From: Deltaproteobacteria bacterium | GTDB lineage: Bacteria > Desulfobacterota > DSM-4660 > Desulfatiglandales > HGW-15 | Assembly (NCBI GenBank): GCA_019308525.1 | Contig: JAFDIC010000039.1 | Span: 1 to 16,036, forward strand | Reading direction: 5' to 3' | DNA length: 16,036 nt | Shown here: piece after piece, positions 6,597-13,405 of the stretch | How the letters are laid out: each line of letters opens with the position of its first letter | How positions within the stretch are numbered: position 1 is the stretch's first letter | Position numbers and translations under genes: made by a program | The notes under the pieces: model-generated | What the model was told of the DNA's origin: nothing | The model's database searches: none | Seen by the model: only the letters and a program-made list of their open reading frames with translations

Positions 6597-6902
6597 ATGG
6601 ACAGGACACTTGGAATATACGTCAGCTCTGACGACCAACTGGACAGATTGATTGACCTGTGCCAGGCTGCAAAGAACAAAGGGGTCAATGTAACGGTTTT
6701 CCTGACCCACATCGGCACACGCCTTACTCAGGAGTCCCGTTTTGGGGAACTTGTCGGCCTTGCAAAGATATTTGTATGCAAGGTGGGATTTGAGGCAAAC
6801 AACCTGAAGCGGCCCGTTGCCGGCCTGGAAGACAGGGCCTATGCGTCTCAATCACAGAACGCCGAGATCATTCACGATTGTGACAAGTATATTACCTTTT
6901 GA
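6597..6902 (+). CDS. DsrE-like small protein (cluster gene 1)
   Basis: The 101-residue protein has the DsrE/TusD-like alpha/beta pattern. The first strand and helix are GIYVSSDDQLDRLIDLCQAA, the second strand is VNVTVFLTHIGT, and a cysteine strand reads AKIFVCKVGFEANNL. The C-terminus is EIIHDCDKYITF. DsrE-family proteins carry sulfur as cysteine persulfides or act as subunits of sulfur-relay complexes. Cysteines at about 22, 62 and 95 are candidate sites; the one in IFVCK sits near where the DsrE active cysteine is expected. GAGG lies about 8 nt before ATG 6597, a good ribosome site. The next two small genes follow on the same strand, so this is probably an operon. Substrate and partners are unknown. 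Confidence 0.8.
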   Translation: MDRTLGIYVSSDDQLDRLIDLCQAAKNKGVNVTVFLTHIGTRLTQESRFGELVGLAKIFVCKVGFEANNLKRPVAGLEDRAYASQSQNAEIIHDCDKYITF

Positions 6903-6986
6903 TTCGGGATGTGTTTGCTCCTCTCTGAGATGAGGCGAAAAGCGGGGCCCCAGCGCGCAAAAGGCAGGTGAGGAAAGGTACAGATA

Positions 6987-7289
6987 ATGGAGAACATCAA
7001 GTACTGTGCTGTTTTGGTGAGAAGACCAGAGGACGTTTGGGAGGGAACAAGGACAAGCCTTGGTCTGGCTGCCCACAACTTTTATGCCTACCTGTTCGTA
7101 ATCGACGTGGAAGTGGAAATGACGGATGCCCTGCGAGAGAATCTTGACTGGCTGGAAGAGATGGAGTGTGAGTATTTCTCGAACGTGGAGAAAAACGGTG
7201 AGCACGGCTTCAAGCTGATGTCCATTGAGGACATAGGCAAGAAGCTCAAGGAGATGGACATAGTCATTCCCTTTGGGAAACGCTTTTGA
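6987..7289 (+). CDS. DsrE/DsrF-like small protein (cluster gene 2)
   Basis: The 100-residue protein resembles a divergent DsrE/DsrF-fold subunit. It starts with a strand ([16 protein letters not shown]), has a long helix with [20 protein letters not shown], and later [15 protein letters not shown]. It ends in [18 protein letters not shown], a terminal strand typical of the fold. Two cysteines are present (residues about 7 and 61), but neither sits in a clear family motif. GAGGAAAGG lies about 8 nt before ATG 6987. It begins 84 bp after gene 1, and its 3' end is followed 22 bp later by gene 3. Family assignment rests on fold pattern and context rather than a strict motif. Confidence 0.72.
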   Translation: MENIKYCAVLVRRPEDVWEGTRTSLGLAAHNFYAYLFVIDVEVEMTDALRENLDWLEEMECEYFSNVEKNGEHGFKLMSIEDIGKKLKEMDIVIPFGKRF

Positions 7290-7311
7290 GCGAGTCACCG
7301 AGGAAGAGGAG

Positions 7312-7497
7312 ATGGGGGAGAAGATTCTTCATATATTGAAGACAGAACCGGATGAAATCCAGAAAGTCCTCATGGAAAGGGTCTCAGAAGGCAGGGAAAG
7401 GGTGGAGTTTCTCCTTTTCGGGCATGAGGAAGGCGCGGATTACGGTAGGCTGATAGATCTGATCTTCGACTGTGATAGGGTCATCACGTGGTGGTAA
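7312..7497 (+). CDS. Short DsrH/TusB-like protein (cluster gene 3)
   Basis: From ATG 7312 the protein is 61 residues (MGEKILHILKTEPDEIQKVL onward). It ends in RLIDLIFDCDRVITWW, close to the aromatic ending typical of DsrH/TusB (D-x-V-x-x-W). GAGGA about 7 nt upstream supports this start. A TTG at 7273 overlapping gene 2 would add 13 residues without a ribosome site. It is shorter than the usual DsrH of about 95 residues. It shares the tail DCD(K/R)xIT with gene 1. If genes 1-3 form a DsrEFH-like complex, this is the smallest subunit. The assignment is tentative because of the length. Confidence 0.65.
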   Translation: MGEKILHILKTEPDEIQKVLMERVSEGRERVEFLLFGHEEGADYGRLIDLIFDCDRVITWW

Positions 7498-7533
7498 GGG
7501 AATCCGCGCGACATCCAGTCAAGAGGCATGTCT

Positions 7534-7884
7534 TCATCCCTCATCGTATTTTGGTATGCATTTCACGCACCAGAGGGACCAGTCAGGCCCTGGCCTCTCC
7601 ACCACTTCCAGAATTTCCTTTTCGATCTGGTTCCTTACTTCCTGGGCAAGTTTGAGTTCGTCCAGTTTCTTGTCTGCAACGGTCCAGAATATCCCCTGGT
7701 GAAAGGCCCTGACCCCTGACTCGTTGACCTTCAGGAACCTCTCTTCAATTGATCCCAGCGTGCTGACCATTCCTTCCCGCCCAGGGCCTTGGCCGTTAAG
7801 GGTCCGAACAAGAAAGGCCTCCATGAGAAACCCCTTGTCCCTTCTGCGTGATTTTATGGGTTTTCTTTCCCATCTTACGTGCAT
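7534..7884 (-). CDS. Small protein resembling the N-terminus of IS1634-type transposases
   Basis: The 116-residue protein starts MHVRWERKPIKSRRRDKGFL and continues EAFLVRTLNGQGPGR and VSTLGSIEERFL. This recalls the opening of IS1634-like transposases (MxVRxxxx, VExxRxxGKxRxxxxxxLGS) and of small stand-alone proteins with the same start. The second half is helical (VADKKLDELKLAQEVRNQIE, then KEILEVVERPGPDW) and ends in WCVKCIPKYDEG with a CxxC. No transposase catalytic DDE region follows and the frame closes normally, so it is not simply a fragment. It is convergent with the DsrE-like cluster. ATG 7884 is preceded by GGGTGGT, a weak ribosome site. The function is unknown. Confidence 0.68.
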   Translation of the reverse strand: MHVRWERKPIKSRRRDKGFLMEAFLVRTLNGQGPGREGMVSTLGSIEERFLKVNESGVRAFHQGIFWTVADKKLDELKLAQEVRNQIEKEILEVVERPGPDWSLWCVKCIPKYDEG

Positions 7885-7934
7885 GAAACCACCCGAGAAA
7901 AGGCGAATCCGTGTCTTCTGCCTTTGATGTCAGA

Positions 7935-7964
7935 CTTATAGCACATCGTAGGATCTAATTGCAA
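7935..7964 (-). promoter_or_regulatory. Candidate promoter of the 7534-7884 gene
   Basis: On the minus strand TTGCAA (-35) is followed after 18 nt by TATAAG. TG one base before the hexamer (TGCTATAAG) gives an extended -10. Predicted start is near 7928, about 44 nt before ATG 7884. TGTGCTATAA recurs near 8022-8031. Confidence 0.4.
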
Positions 7965-8013
7965 GAGGGGCGCTACTTGGAGCGGGATGAGCGGCTGGCA
8001 AGAAACTCCCCCC

Positions 8014-8070
8014 GTGAGGGGTTATAGCACAAAGACGGCCCTATTCGAGGTAAAAGAGAGAACCCCTCAC
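8014..8070. repeat. Long-range inverted repeat after djlA
   Basis: GTGAGGGGTT (8014-8023) and AACCCCTCAC (8061-8070) pair perfectly over 10 bp with a 37-nt loop. A competing short hairpin, CCCC-CGTGA-GGGG, shares the left arm. There is no T-run, so an intrinsic terminator is unlikely. It could be mRNA 3'-end structure for djlA or a leader for the next gene. Confidence 0.45.
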
Positions 8071-8096
8071 CCACGATAGAGCAAGCTCCTCTATAC

Positions 8097-8861
8097 CTAG
8101 AATCCTCTTTCCTGCCTTATTCTTTCGTAGGCCTCCTGGATCTCGCGAAATCTTTTTTCAGCGAAATCAATGAATTCCTCCGGGAGTCCCTTGGATATGA
8201 TCCTATCGGGATGAAATTCCTTTACGAGCTTCTTGTAGTTCGACTTGATCTCTTCGTTGCTGCTTTGAGGGGTGCAGTTAAGAATCCTGTAGTATCGGTC
8301 CAGGTCCTTGAAGTAGAGGGCCTTAGTGCTTTCATATTGCTGGTCGCTGATCCTGAAGATTTCCTTTATTCTCTTGAGGGCAGCCTCTTCACCGGGATGC
8401 AATCTGCCGTCTGCCGCTGCGATCTGAAAGAGGAGGTCAAGAAACGACAGGAGCACATTGGGCTGGTGCTTGGCGACCTGGTACATCTGGATTGCGAAGT
8501 CTTCTATGGAATAGGGGGAGTTTTTGGCCTGATTAAATATCTGTTTGGCAAAGTGTTTTTCCTGGTCACTGATGGGCAATTGATCGATAAAGCGCTGAAC
8601 GATGTTGATCTCGTCCCTGGTAACCAGGCCGTCTATCTTTGAAAATTTTCCCAGGATGGAGAAAAGGCTAATAAAATATGCGGCTTGAGTCTGCTCAAGA
8701 TGATCGGGGACAGGCCCACCGATTCTCTGGGTTCTCCTGGGCGCCACATCGGCTTTCTTGTCCACCATATGGTGCCCCAGGGCGGCTCCCAGGATGGCGC
8801 CCAGCGGACCCCCCAGAAACATACCCAGTGAACCAAAAGCCAGCTTTCCAAACCACCCCAT
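8097..8861 (-). CDS. djlA: DjlA-like co-chaperone (TerB + J domain)
   Basis: The 254-residue protein begins with a Gly/Ala/Leu-rich segment (residues about 5-32: KLAFGSLGMFLGGPLGAILG) that could sit in or on the membrane. A TerB-like helical domain follows, about 60-180 (YFISLFSILGKFSKIDGLVT, then LLFQIAAADGRLHPGEEAAL). The J domain is C-terminal, about 188-254: DRYYRILNCTPQSSNEEIKS, then KEFHPDR with the HPD motif needed to stimulate DnaK ATPase. This is the DjlA architecture. CAGGAG about 7 nt before ATG 8861 supports the start. The neighbouring genes are unrelated, so it is probably monocistronic. The family call is firm; the symbol rests on architecture. Confidence 0.9.
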   Translation of the reverse strand: MGWFGKLAFGSLGMFLGGPLGAILGAALGHHMVDKKADVAPRRTQRIGGPVPDHLEQTQAAYFISLFSILGKFSKIDGLVTRDEINIVQRFIDQLPISDQEKHFAKQIFNQAKNSPYSIEDFAIQMYQVAKHQPNVLLSFLDLLFQIAAADGRLHPGEEAALKRIKEIFRISDQQYESTKALYFKDLDRYYRILNCTPQSSNEEIKSNYKKLVKEFHPDRIISKGLPEEFIDFAEKRFREIQEAYERIRQERGF

Positions 8862-9037
8862 AACATTCTCCTGCTCTCCAGGCCTAATCTAACCTTGAAA
8901 ATTTAGCAAATGAAGGGGCCGGAGTCAAAGGGTATAACAGGAATTGAAGTCGAAGCAGCATGGAGACTGCGAAAGTTGTTCTCAAGCTAAGCCCGAGACA
9001 TTGATAAATAAGGTAAGCACGGGCCCCGATTTTTTCT

Positions 9038-9074
9038 ATATATTGTGTCAGTTTTTTCTTGACACACAATATAT
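9038..9074 (+). promoter_or_regulatory. Palindromic operator overlapping the ncRNA-candidate promoter (copy 2)
   Basis: ATATATTGTGT (9038-9048) and ACACAATATAT (9064-9074) are perfect 11-bp inverted arms separated by 15 nt. The -35 TTGACA lies across the start of the right arm. The same element occurs at 5624-5655 in front of the PilZ gene. Confidence 0.6.
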
Positions 9075-9087
9075 TCTGATATATACT
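9059..9087 (+). promoter_or_regulatory. Strong sigma-70-type promoter
   Basis: TTGACA (9059-9064), a 17-nt spacer and TATACT (9082-9087) give 11 of 12 consensus bases. Predicted transcription starts near 9094. No convincing coding sequence follows before the terminator at 9596-9628. Confidence 0.7.
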
Positions 9088-9093
9088 CCACCC

Positions 9094-9628
9094 CGTCGTT
9101 TGGAACTCCACGAGAAGCAAGTTGATAAGAGATGTGTTGAAGCTGTTCGAAGCGGTGAATATTTCCTTTTGGCCACAGGTTGATGCGTGGAGTTTTCAGG
9201 AGGGGGCGAGACCTTTAGGGATACCGCGATCTACTCCAAGGTAGGGAAGGAAGAAAGTCTTAGCTGTCCCAGTGGAATAAGCTTTACCCCGATGAAACAT
9301 GCCTTGTGTTTCACGGGGGATCCATTTCACAGGGACCTCGGGAAAACGCCCAGTGTATCCTGAGGATTATCCATCTGGGGCTGGCTCTTCGGCCCTGGGC
9401 GGGCTAGGACCGAATCCAGACTCATAGGGCTGGATTCCCGGCCTTGAGGGCGAAAGAGGGATATCTTGAAGGTCTCAACAGGTTGAATGGGTAACTATCA
9501 GCCTAACCTGAGGGGAGTTGCTGTCAAACTTGTTCATTTACCAGCCTAACCTTAGGGTAATTTGATTGTAAACCATTAACCTACCTTCCACTCCAGCAGG
9601 GCTAGCTTTTCTAGCCCTGCTTTTTTTT
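9094..9628 (+). ncRNA. Candidate structured non-coding RNA, about 535 nt
   Basis: The stretch lies between a near-perfect promoter and a textbook terminator and has no plausible ORF; the longest in-frame pieces are under 40 residues. It holds many strong complementary segments. AACTCCAC (9104-9111) pairs with GTGGAGTT (9187-9194). CCCCG-A-TGAAACA (9287-9299) pairs with TGTTTCA-CGGGG (9307-9318), a 12-bp stem. CCTCGGGA (9336-9343) pairs with TCCTGAGG (9358-9365). GAATCCAG (9412-9419) pairs with CTGGATTC (9430-9437). CAGCCTAACCT is repeated at 9499 and 9542. I see none of the signatures of RNase P RNA, tmRNA, SRP RNA or 6S RNA. No reverse transcriptase or nuclease gene adjoins it. It could also be a decayed gene that kept its promoter and terminator. 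Confidence 0.45.
9596..9628 (+). terminator. Intrinsic terminator of the ncRNA candidate
   Basis: GCAGGGCTAG (9596-9605) and CTAGCCCTGC (9611-9620) form a perfect 10-bp stem with a 5-nt loop, followed by eight T residues. The T-run is only on the plus-strand side. No coding gene on that strand ends nearby. Confidence 0.9.
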
Positions 9629-9827
9629 GAATGCCGCCGCGGGAAAGCCACTTCCTGGTGGGGGAAACAGGGGCCTCTGGGAATATGGGAGCAGAGGATT
9701 CCGTGGCGGTGCTTGTTTAAGTGGTTACCAGGATCCGCATCTTGGCCCTCCACCAGGCAGCATTGTGTCGCTATGGCTAAAAAAGCTAATATTACAGTAA
9801 GTTACAATGATGGAGAGTCGTTTTTGC

Positions 9828-9857
9828 TTGACAAACAAGTAAACGGCAAAATAAAAT
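9828..9857 (+). promoter_or_regulatory. Sigma-70-type promoter for the small secreted protein
   Basis: TTGACA (9828-9833) is followed after 18 nt by TAAAAT (9852-9857), giving 11 of 12 consensus bases. Start is near 9864, about 83 nt before ATG 9947. The 9629-9827 stretch before it holds no gene I can support. Confidence 0.5.
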
Positions 9858-9871
9858 TAACTGTTACAAAG

Positions 9872-9889
9872 CTCTGGCGCTTGCCAGAG
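9872..9889 (+). promoter_or_regulatory. Hairpin in the leader of the small secreted protein
   Basis: CTCTGGC-GCTT-GCCAGAG is a perfect 7-bp stem with a 4-nt loop right after the predicted transcription start. With no T-run it is more likely a stability or regulatory hairpin than a terminator. Confidence 0.4.
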
Positions 9890-9946
9890 GATAGTTTGGG
9901 GACAGGTAATAGGTGAATTATTTCAATTTCGAGGCGGAGGAGCTTT

Positions 9947-10231
9947 ATGTTGAGAAAGGTGGCCACGGCTGTAGCTTCTATTCTTCTTTCCCTGTCGGCA
10001 ACCGTAGGCTTTGCACAGGATACAAGACCTACCCATATCAAGAAGTGGAACCCGCAAACCTCCAAGGTGAAAACCCAAGAAATCCAGCCCCAGTCTTCCG
10101 ATCCCTGTGTTAAGGGCAAGAACTGCTTGGAGCTTTACGGGGTAGAAACCCCTGAAGAGGCGAAAAAACTCATCAAACTCAATAAGGAACGCGTAATAAA
10201 GAAGCGCGTGGGCCCCGGTCCTGTGGCCTGA
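9947..10231 (+). CDS. Small secreted (periplasmic) protein of unknown function
   Basis: The 94-residue product begins with a typical Sec signal peptide: a positive start (MLRK), a hydrophobic core (VATAVASILLSLSATVGFA) and a likely cut after AQ at about residue 24. The mature part is about 70 residues, lysine-rich, with two cysteines seven residues apart (CVKGKNC), which could form a disulfide. A helix follows (ETPEEAKKLIKLNKERVIKK). GGAGGAG 4 nt before ATG 9947 is a strong ribosome site. Its promoter is at 9828-9857. The PP-loop gene follows after 47 bp and may be co-transcribed. No family is recognised. Confidence 0.8.
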   Translation: MLRKVATAVASILLSLSATVGFAQDTRPTHIKKWNPQTSKVKTQEIQPQSSDPCVKGKNCLELYGVETPEEAKKLIKLNKERVIKKRVGPGPVA

Positions 10232-10278
10232 TGGCTTCGATCTTGGGGTAGGTGAGGTCGCTACGCCTAAGATAGCCA

Positions 10279-11637
10279 ATGCACTTCCTGGTTGTGCCCA
10301 CATCCCGCGGATTCAGCCTTAGTGTCAGAGGAGACAGGTGGCAGGCAGACCATTGCGAGTTTCGCTTTCCACCCCACGTGTGGCAGGCATTTGAGGCCAA
10401 GGAGGCTTTGGTCAATGAACTGGCCTACGTAACGACCCTGGCCAGCCCATTGATCCTGAAACATGACCGTACCCTCTACAATACGGCGCCTCCGCGGTTT
10501 TTGCAGTTTTACCGGCACTGTTTCGAAGGGGCCATACCGAACCTGGTGGAACCAATCGTCGATGAAGACGCCACCGAGATCCTGACGCGTGTGCGTGGGG
10601 TGCGGCGACAGTTTCAGGGGCCCAGCGCAACCGCCGACGTGCCACTGGTAGATGGGTGGATGCCAGAGCGCGTGGTTTTGCCTTTTACCTTCGGCAAGGA
10701 CAGCCTTCTCAGCCTGGCGGTTCTCAATGCCCTGGGGTTGGAGGTCATTCCGGTATACGTCGACGAGCGCGTATTGCCCCGGGCCAATGCCATGCGAAAG
10801 GGACTTGAGAAAAGGCTCCTGGCCGATCAGGGGTTGCGCGTGGAAAGGGTGGAGAATGAAATTCAACTGCTCTCCGATTATCAGGTGCTTGAGCGGCCCG
10901 AAACACGCCTCTATCAGGTGCAGGTGTATTTCATCTACCTGCTTTCTATGTTGCCCTTTTGTTGGGCTTACCGGGCACCGGTGATCGTGCTCAGCAGCGA
11001 ATTCGTCAACTCCCTGGATACCGTCCATCGCCAGGGCTACGTGTGTCCGCACCGGTATATGCAGAGTCCACCCGTGATCAAGGGTCTTGCCAAAATGGCC
11101 CAGGATCTTTCCGGCGGGCAGGTGACCGCTGTCAATCTGATCGGCACCCTGGGAAATTTCGCGGTACACCGGCTGCTGCACACGGAGTTTCCACGATTCG
11201 GCCAATACCAGCTTTCCTGTCACCTGGAGGTGACCCGGTTTACGCGCTGGTGCCATGACTGCTACCGTTGCGCTCAGGCCTATCTTTTCTGGTCTGCTCT
11301 GGGGATGGCTCCCCGCAGGCAGGGTTTTGAAGAGGGACTCTTGACGGAAGCCAAGAGAGGACTTTTCAGCCTCTTTAACCCCGAGGTTCACCGGCGGGAT
11401 GTCTACCGCCGCTTTGTGGGCGATGAGGAGATGCTGGCCTTTTTGATGGCCGCACGCAACGGAGTGCAGGAGCCCCTGGTGGAGAGGTTCAGAGTCTCTT
11501 GCGGGAAAGCGGCAGCCAGGGGTGAGAAGAAGTTGAAGAAGAGAATTTTCCGGCACCAAGGCAAGCCCGGCAGGCATCCCCTTGAGCAGGAGGCTGCACG
11601 CCTTCTGGAAAAGTATTTGGCCGGTTATCGGGAATGA
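10279..11637 (+). CDS. PP-loop ATPase-fold protein with CxxCxxC motif (MurL/QueC-like)
   Basis: The 452-residue protein contains a variant PP-loop: VVLPFTFGKDSLLSLAVLNA (about residues 131-150), with TFGKDS where the family has SGGxDS, then the strand LEVIPVYVDE. PP-loop enzymes adenylate a substrate using ATP. A second signature, TRWCHDCYRCAQAYLFWSAL (about 317-336), carries three cysteines as CxxCxxC and could bind zinc. This overall plan, an N-terminal domain of about 130 residues, then the PP-loop and a late WCxxCxxC motif, resembles the MurL epimerase group (UDP-MurNAc-peptide glutamate epimerase) and, more distantly, QueC. I cannot decide the substrate. No clear ribosome site precedes ATG 10279. 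The gene is GC-richer than its neighbours, and a long stop-free frame lies antisense to it. Confidence 0.75.
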   Translation: MHFLVVPTSRGFSLSVRGDRWQADHCEFRFPPHVWQAFEAKEALVNELAYVTTLASPLILKHDRTLYNTAPPRFLQFYRHCFEGAIPNLVEPIVDEDATEILTRVRGVRRQFQGPSATADVPLVDGWMPERVVLPFTFGKDSLLSLAVLNALGLEVIPVYVDERVLPRANAMRKGLEKRLLADQGLRVERVENEIQLLSDYQVLERPETRLYQVQVYFIYLLSMLPFCWAYRAPVIVLSSEFVNSLDTVHRQGYVCPHRYMQSPPVIKGLAKMAQDLSGGQVTAVNLIGTLGNFAVHRLLHTEFPRFGQYQLSCHLEVTRFTRWCHDCYRCAQAYLFWSALGMAPRRQGFEEGLLTEAKRGLFSLFNPEVHRRDVYRRFVGDEEMLAFLMAARNGVQEPLVERFRVSCGKAAARGEKKLKKRIFRHQGKPGRHPLEQEAARLLEKYLAGYRE

Positions 11638-11727
11638 GGGACGGGACTATCAGCGCGTCTTCGTTTGCTCTTGGCCGATGACTGAAAACCCATAACCTAT
11701 AACCATCAACCTAGTTCAGGAGGAGTT

Positions 11728-12900
11728 ATGCAATCGAGATCGTTCAATAGACTTGTTGTGGTTTTGACCCTGGTAATCACCTTTTTACTGGCGATCTTTG
11801 CCGCCGATGTGCAGGCGAGGCGGGAGACCCACCAGTTCACCCTTTACAAGGCAAGAAATGCTCATGACCCCTACGTACTGTCCTTTCCCATCACCGTGAC
11901 CCGACCGGGGGAAATCAGGGTATATGGAAAAATATACAGCGCGGATAGAGGCACGAAGCATCCTGTGCGGGCGTCGATTGTCCACATAACTTCGAGCAAG
12001 AAACATCCGCGCCGGGCTGTTGCAAGAGTGGCATACGACTCCAAACGCCAGAGCTTTCAAATGAGGTACGCAGCAGACAGCATGGATCTGAAGGCCGGAG
12101 GCAAATTTGAGATCCTGGTAGGGAATATGAGCACCAAACGCAATGCCACCGGCGAGATGCTCATCGTTTATCCCGTGGCTGGTGAAACTGAACAGGGGGC
12201 CACCCCCATATATCCGGACCTGGCCATTGCCGGTATAGGCCTGGATGCAAATTGCCGAGTGCAGATGACTATCACTAACAAGGGACCAGGGCGGCTGGCG
12301 CCGGTTTTCTGGACAAGGGATATCCCTACTGTGCGCTTGTATCGCAACGGTCGTTCCTGGGGTGGGGCCAACCTGAAGGTGGTCGATCCCCAGCAAAACC
12401 TGCGGAGAGTCGGGGGGCAGGCGGTCTATCGTTCCAATCTCAAAGTCTCAGGAAGTGAGACTATCAAGGTGGTCATCAACCCCGGCCCTCGCCTGAGAGA
12501 AGCCAATACACAGAACAACACCAGGGAGGTGCGCCTGCGCTGTAGGGGCGCCTCCAGGCCGGACCTGGCGGTTAAGGAAATCAGGGTCGTCGGTGGCTGC
12601 AAGGTGGCCGTGACGATTGTGAACGCTGGCCCAGGGGATCTGCCCGATGCTGCCTGGCAGCAGGGCAGCAGCCCTACCGTGTACCTCTATCGCAATGGCC
12701 GCTCCTGGGGAGGCGCCAATCTGATAGGCATCGATCGAACAAAAAGGCTGCGCAGGCCGGGAGGGGAGGTTCAGTATGTCTCCAACCTTCGGGTGAGCGG
12801 CACGGAACGCATAAAGGCAATGGTGGACTTCAATAATACCCTACGTGAAGGCAACGAAACCAACAATATCATGGTTCGCCAGTTGAGCTGCGCACAATAG
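11728..12900 (+). CDS. Secreted protein with two CARDB-like repeats
   Basis: The 390-residue protein starts with a signal peptide (hydrophobic VVVLTLVITFLLAIFAA, cut near VQA). Residues about 35-150 are an N-terminal beta domain. Two CARDB-like immunoglobulin-type repeats follow, about 165-270 and 280-388. Each opens with PDLA, then has a strand ending in TNKGPG or VNAGPG. Each then has the identical block LYRNGRSWGGANL, a YxSNLxVSGxExIK stretch, and ends REaNxxNN. CARDB domains occur in bacterial surface and secreted adhesion-related proteins. AGGAGG about 5 nt before ATG 11728 is a strong ribosome site. Cysteines near the start and end of each repeat suggest one disulfide per repeat. There is no cell-wall or C-terminal anchor, so it is periplasmic or exported. 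Confidence 0.85.
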   Translation: MQSRSFNRLVVVLTLVITFLLAIFAADVQARRETHQFTLYKARNAHDPYVLSFPITVTRPGEIRVYGKIYSADRGTKHPVRASIVHITSSKKHPRRAVARVAYDSKRQSFQMRYAADSMDLKAGGKFEILVGNMSTKRNATGEMLIVYPVAGETEQGATPIYPDLAIAGIGLDANCRVQMTITNKGPGRLAPVFWTRDIPTVRLYRNGRSWGGANLKVVDPQQNLRRVGGQAVYRSNLKVSGSETIKVVINPGPRLREANTQNNTREVRLRCRGASRPDLAVKEIRVVGGCKVAVTIVNAGPGDLPDAAWQQGSSPTVYLYRNGRSWGGANLIGIDRTKRLRRPGGEVQYVSNLRVSGTERIKAMVDFNNTLREGNETNNIMVRQLSCAQ

Positions 12901-12911
12901 GCGGGCCCTGA

Positions 12912-13322
12912 AGATCAGCCCGATCAGCGGCCGCTGGCGTTGAGGCGCTCACATCCTTTGGCATTGCCCGGTTCGTGGGAAACATGACCGTCAAGAAAGT
13001 CATTCGCAATAAGAAAGCGGTTGAGCTGCTAAGGCACGCAGGGGAAAAGAGGGGTTTCTATGTCATCCTCATCGCCAGGTTACTCCCCTTCATTTCTTTT
13101 GATGTCATCAGTTACCTGGCTGGATTGAGCGGCATCCGTCCATTGTCTTTTGCCGTGGCCACAGCACTTGGTATGCTTCCCGCTACGATTGTTTACAGCC
13201 TCTTCGGCCGTCAGATTCCGCTCATGGAGGAGCGTTCACCGCTCATCATAACCGTCACCGTTGTTCTTATCTTTATCCTGATCGTTTTTTCCCTTGTCCA
13301 GGGAACCCGCAAGAAGGCATAG
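12912..13322 (+). pseudogene. 5'-truncated TVP38/TMEM64 (VTT) family membrane protein
   Basis: The frame encodes the C-terminal half of a TVP38/TMEM64-type protein. AAAGVEALTSFGIARFVG matches the family segment usually reading GATLGAxxAFxIARYxG. Then come YVILIARLLPFISFDVISYL, a glycine motif (LAGLSGI), AVATALGMLPATIVYSLFGR and a final hydrophobic helix (IITVTVVLIFILIVFSLV). The upstream part, including the first helices and any proper start, is missing: an in-frame TGA at 12909-12911 lies right after the CARDB gene. GTG 12975 or ATG 12984 could restart translation but would give only the second half of the domain. The truncation coincides with the end of the CARDB gene, suggesting a deletion or insertion junction here. 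Confidence 0.7.
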
Positions 13323-13405
13323 CTTTATGTCCGCCCCCAGGCTTCAGGAGGTCCGTGAGAAGCATAACCTGCCAGCCTGCTGTTCGACCTTCAGTTCCCC
13401 CTCTT

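Noticed and set aside
8944..9183. A 79-residue plus-strand frame crossing the promoter at 9059-9087
   Set aside because: Its start lies upstream of the strong promoter, it has no ribosome site and its first half is encoded by operator sequence. A 27-residue peptide from TTG 9100 cannot be excluded but lacks support.
9094..9628. RNase P RNA, tmRNA, SRP RNA or 6S RNA for the structured region
   Set aside because: The conserved RNase P core (GAGGAAAGTCC type), the tRNA-like ends of tmRNA and the SRP apical loop are all absent. The short AACGCCCAG similarity at 9345-9353 is too little.
9773..9916. A 47-residue frame (MAKKANITVSYND onward)
   Set aside because: It has no ribosome site, and the promoter and leader hairpin of the secreted-protein gene lie inside it.
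10267..11577. A 436-residue stop-free frame antisense to the PP-loop gene
   Set aside because: It mirrors the sense gene almost end to end, has shadow-like composition (rich in His, Gln, Pro, Gly) and no recognisable domain. The sense frame carries clear PP-loop and CxxCxxC motifs.
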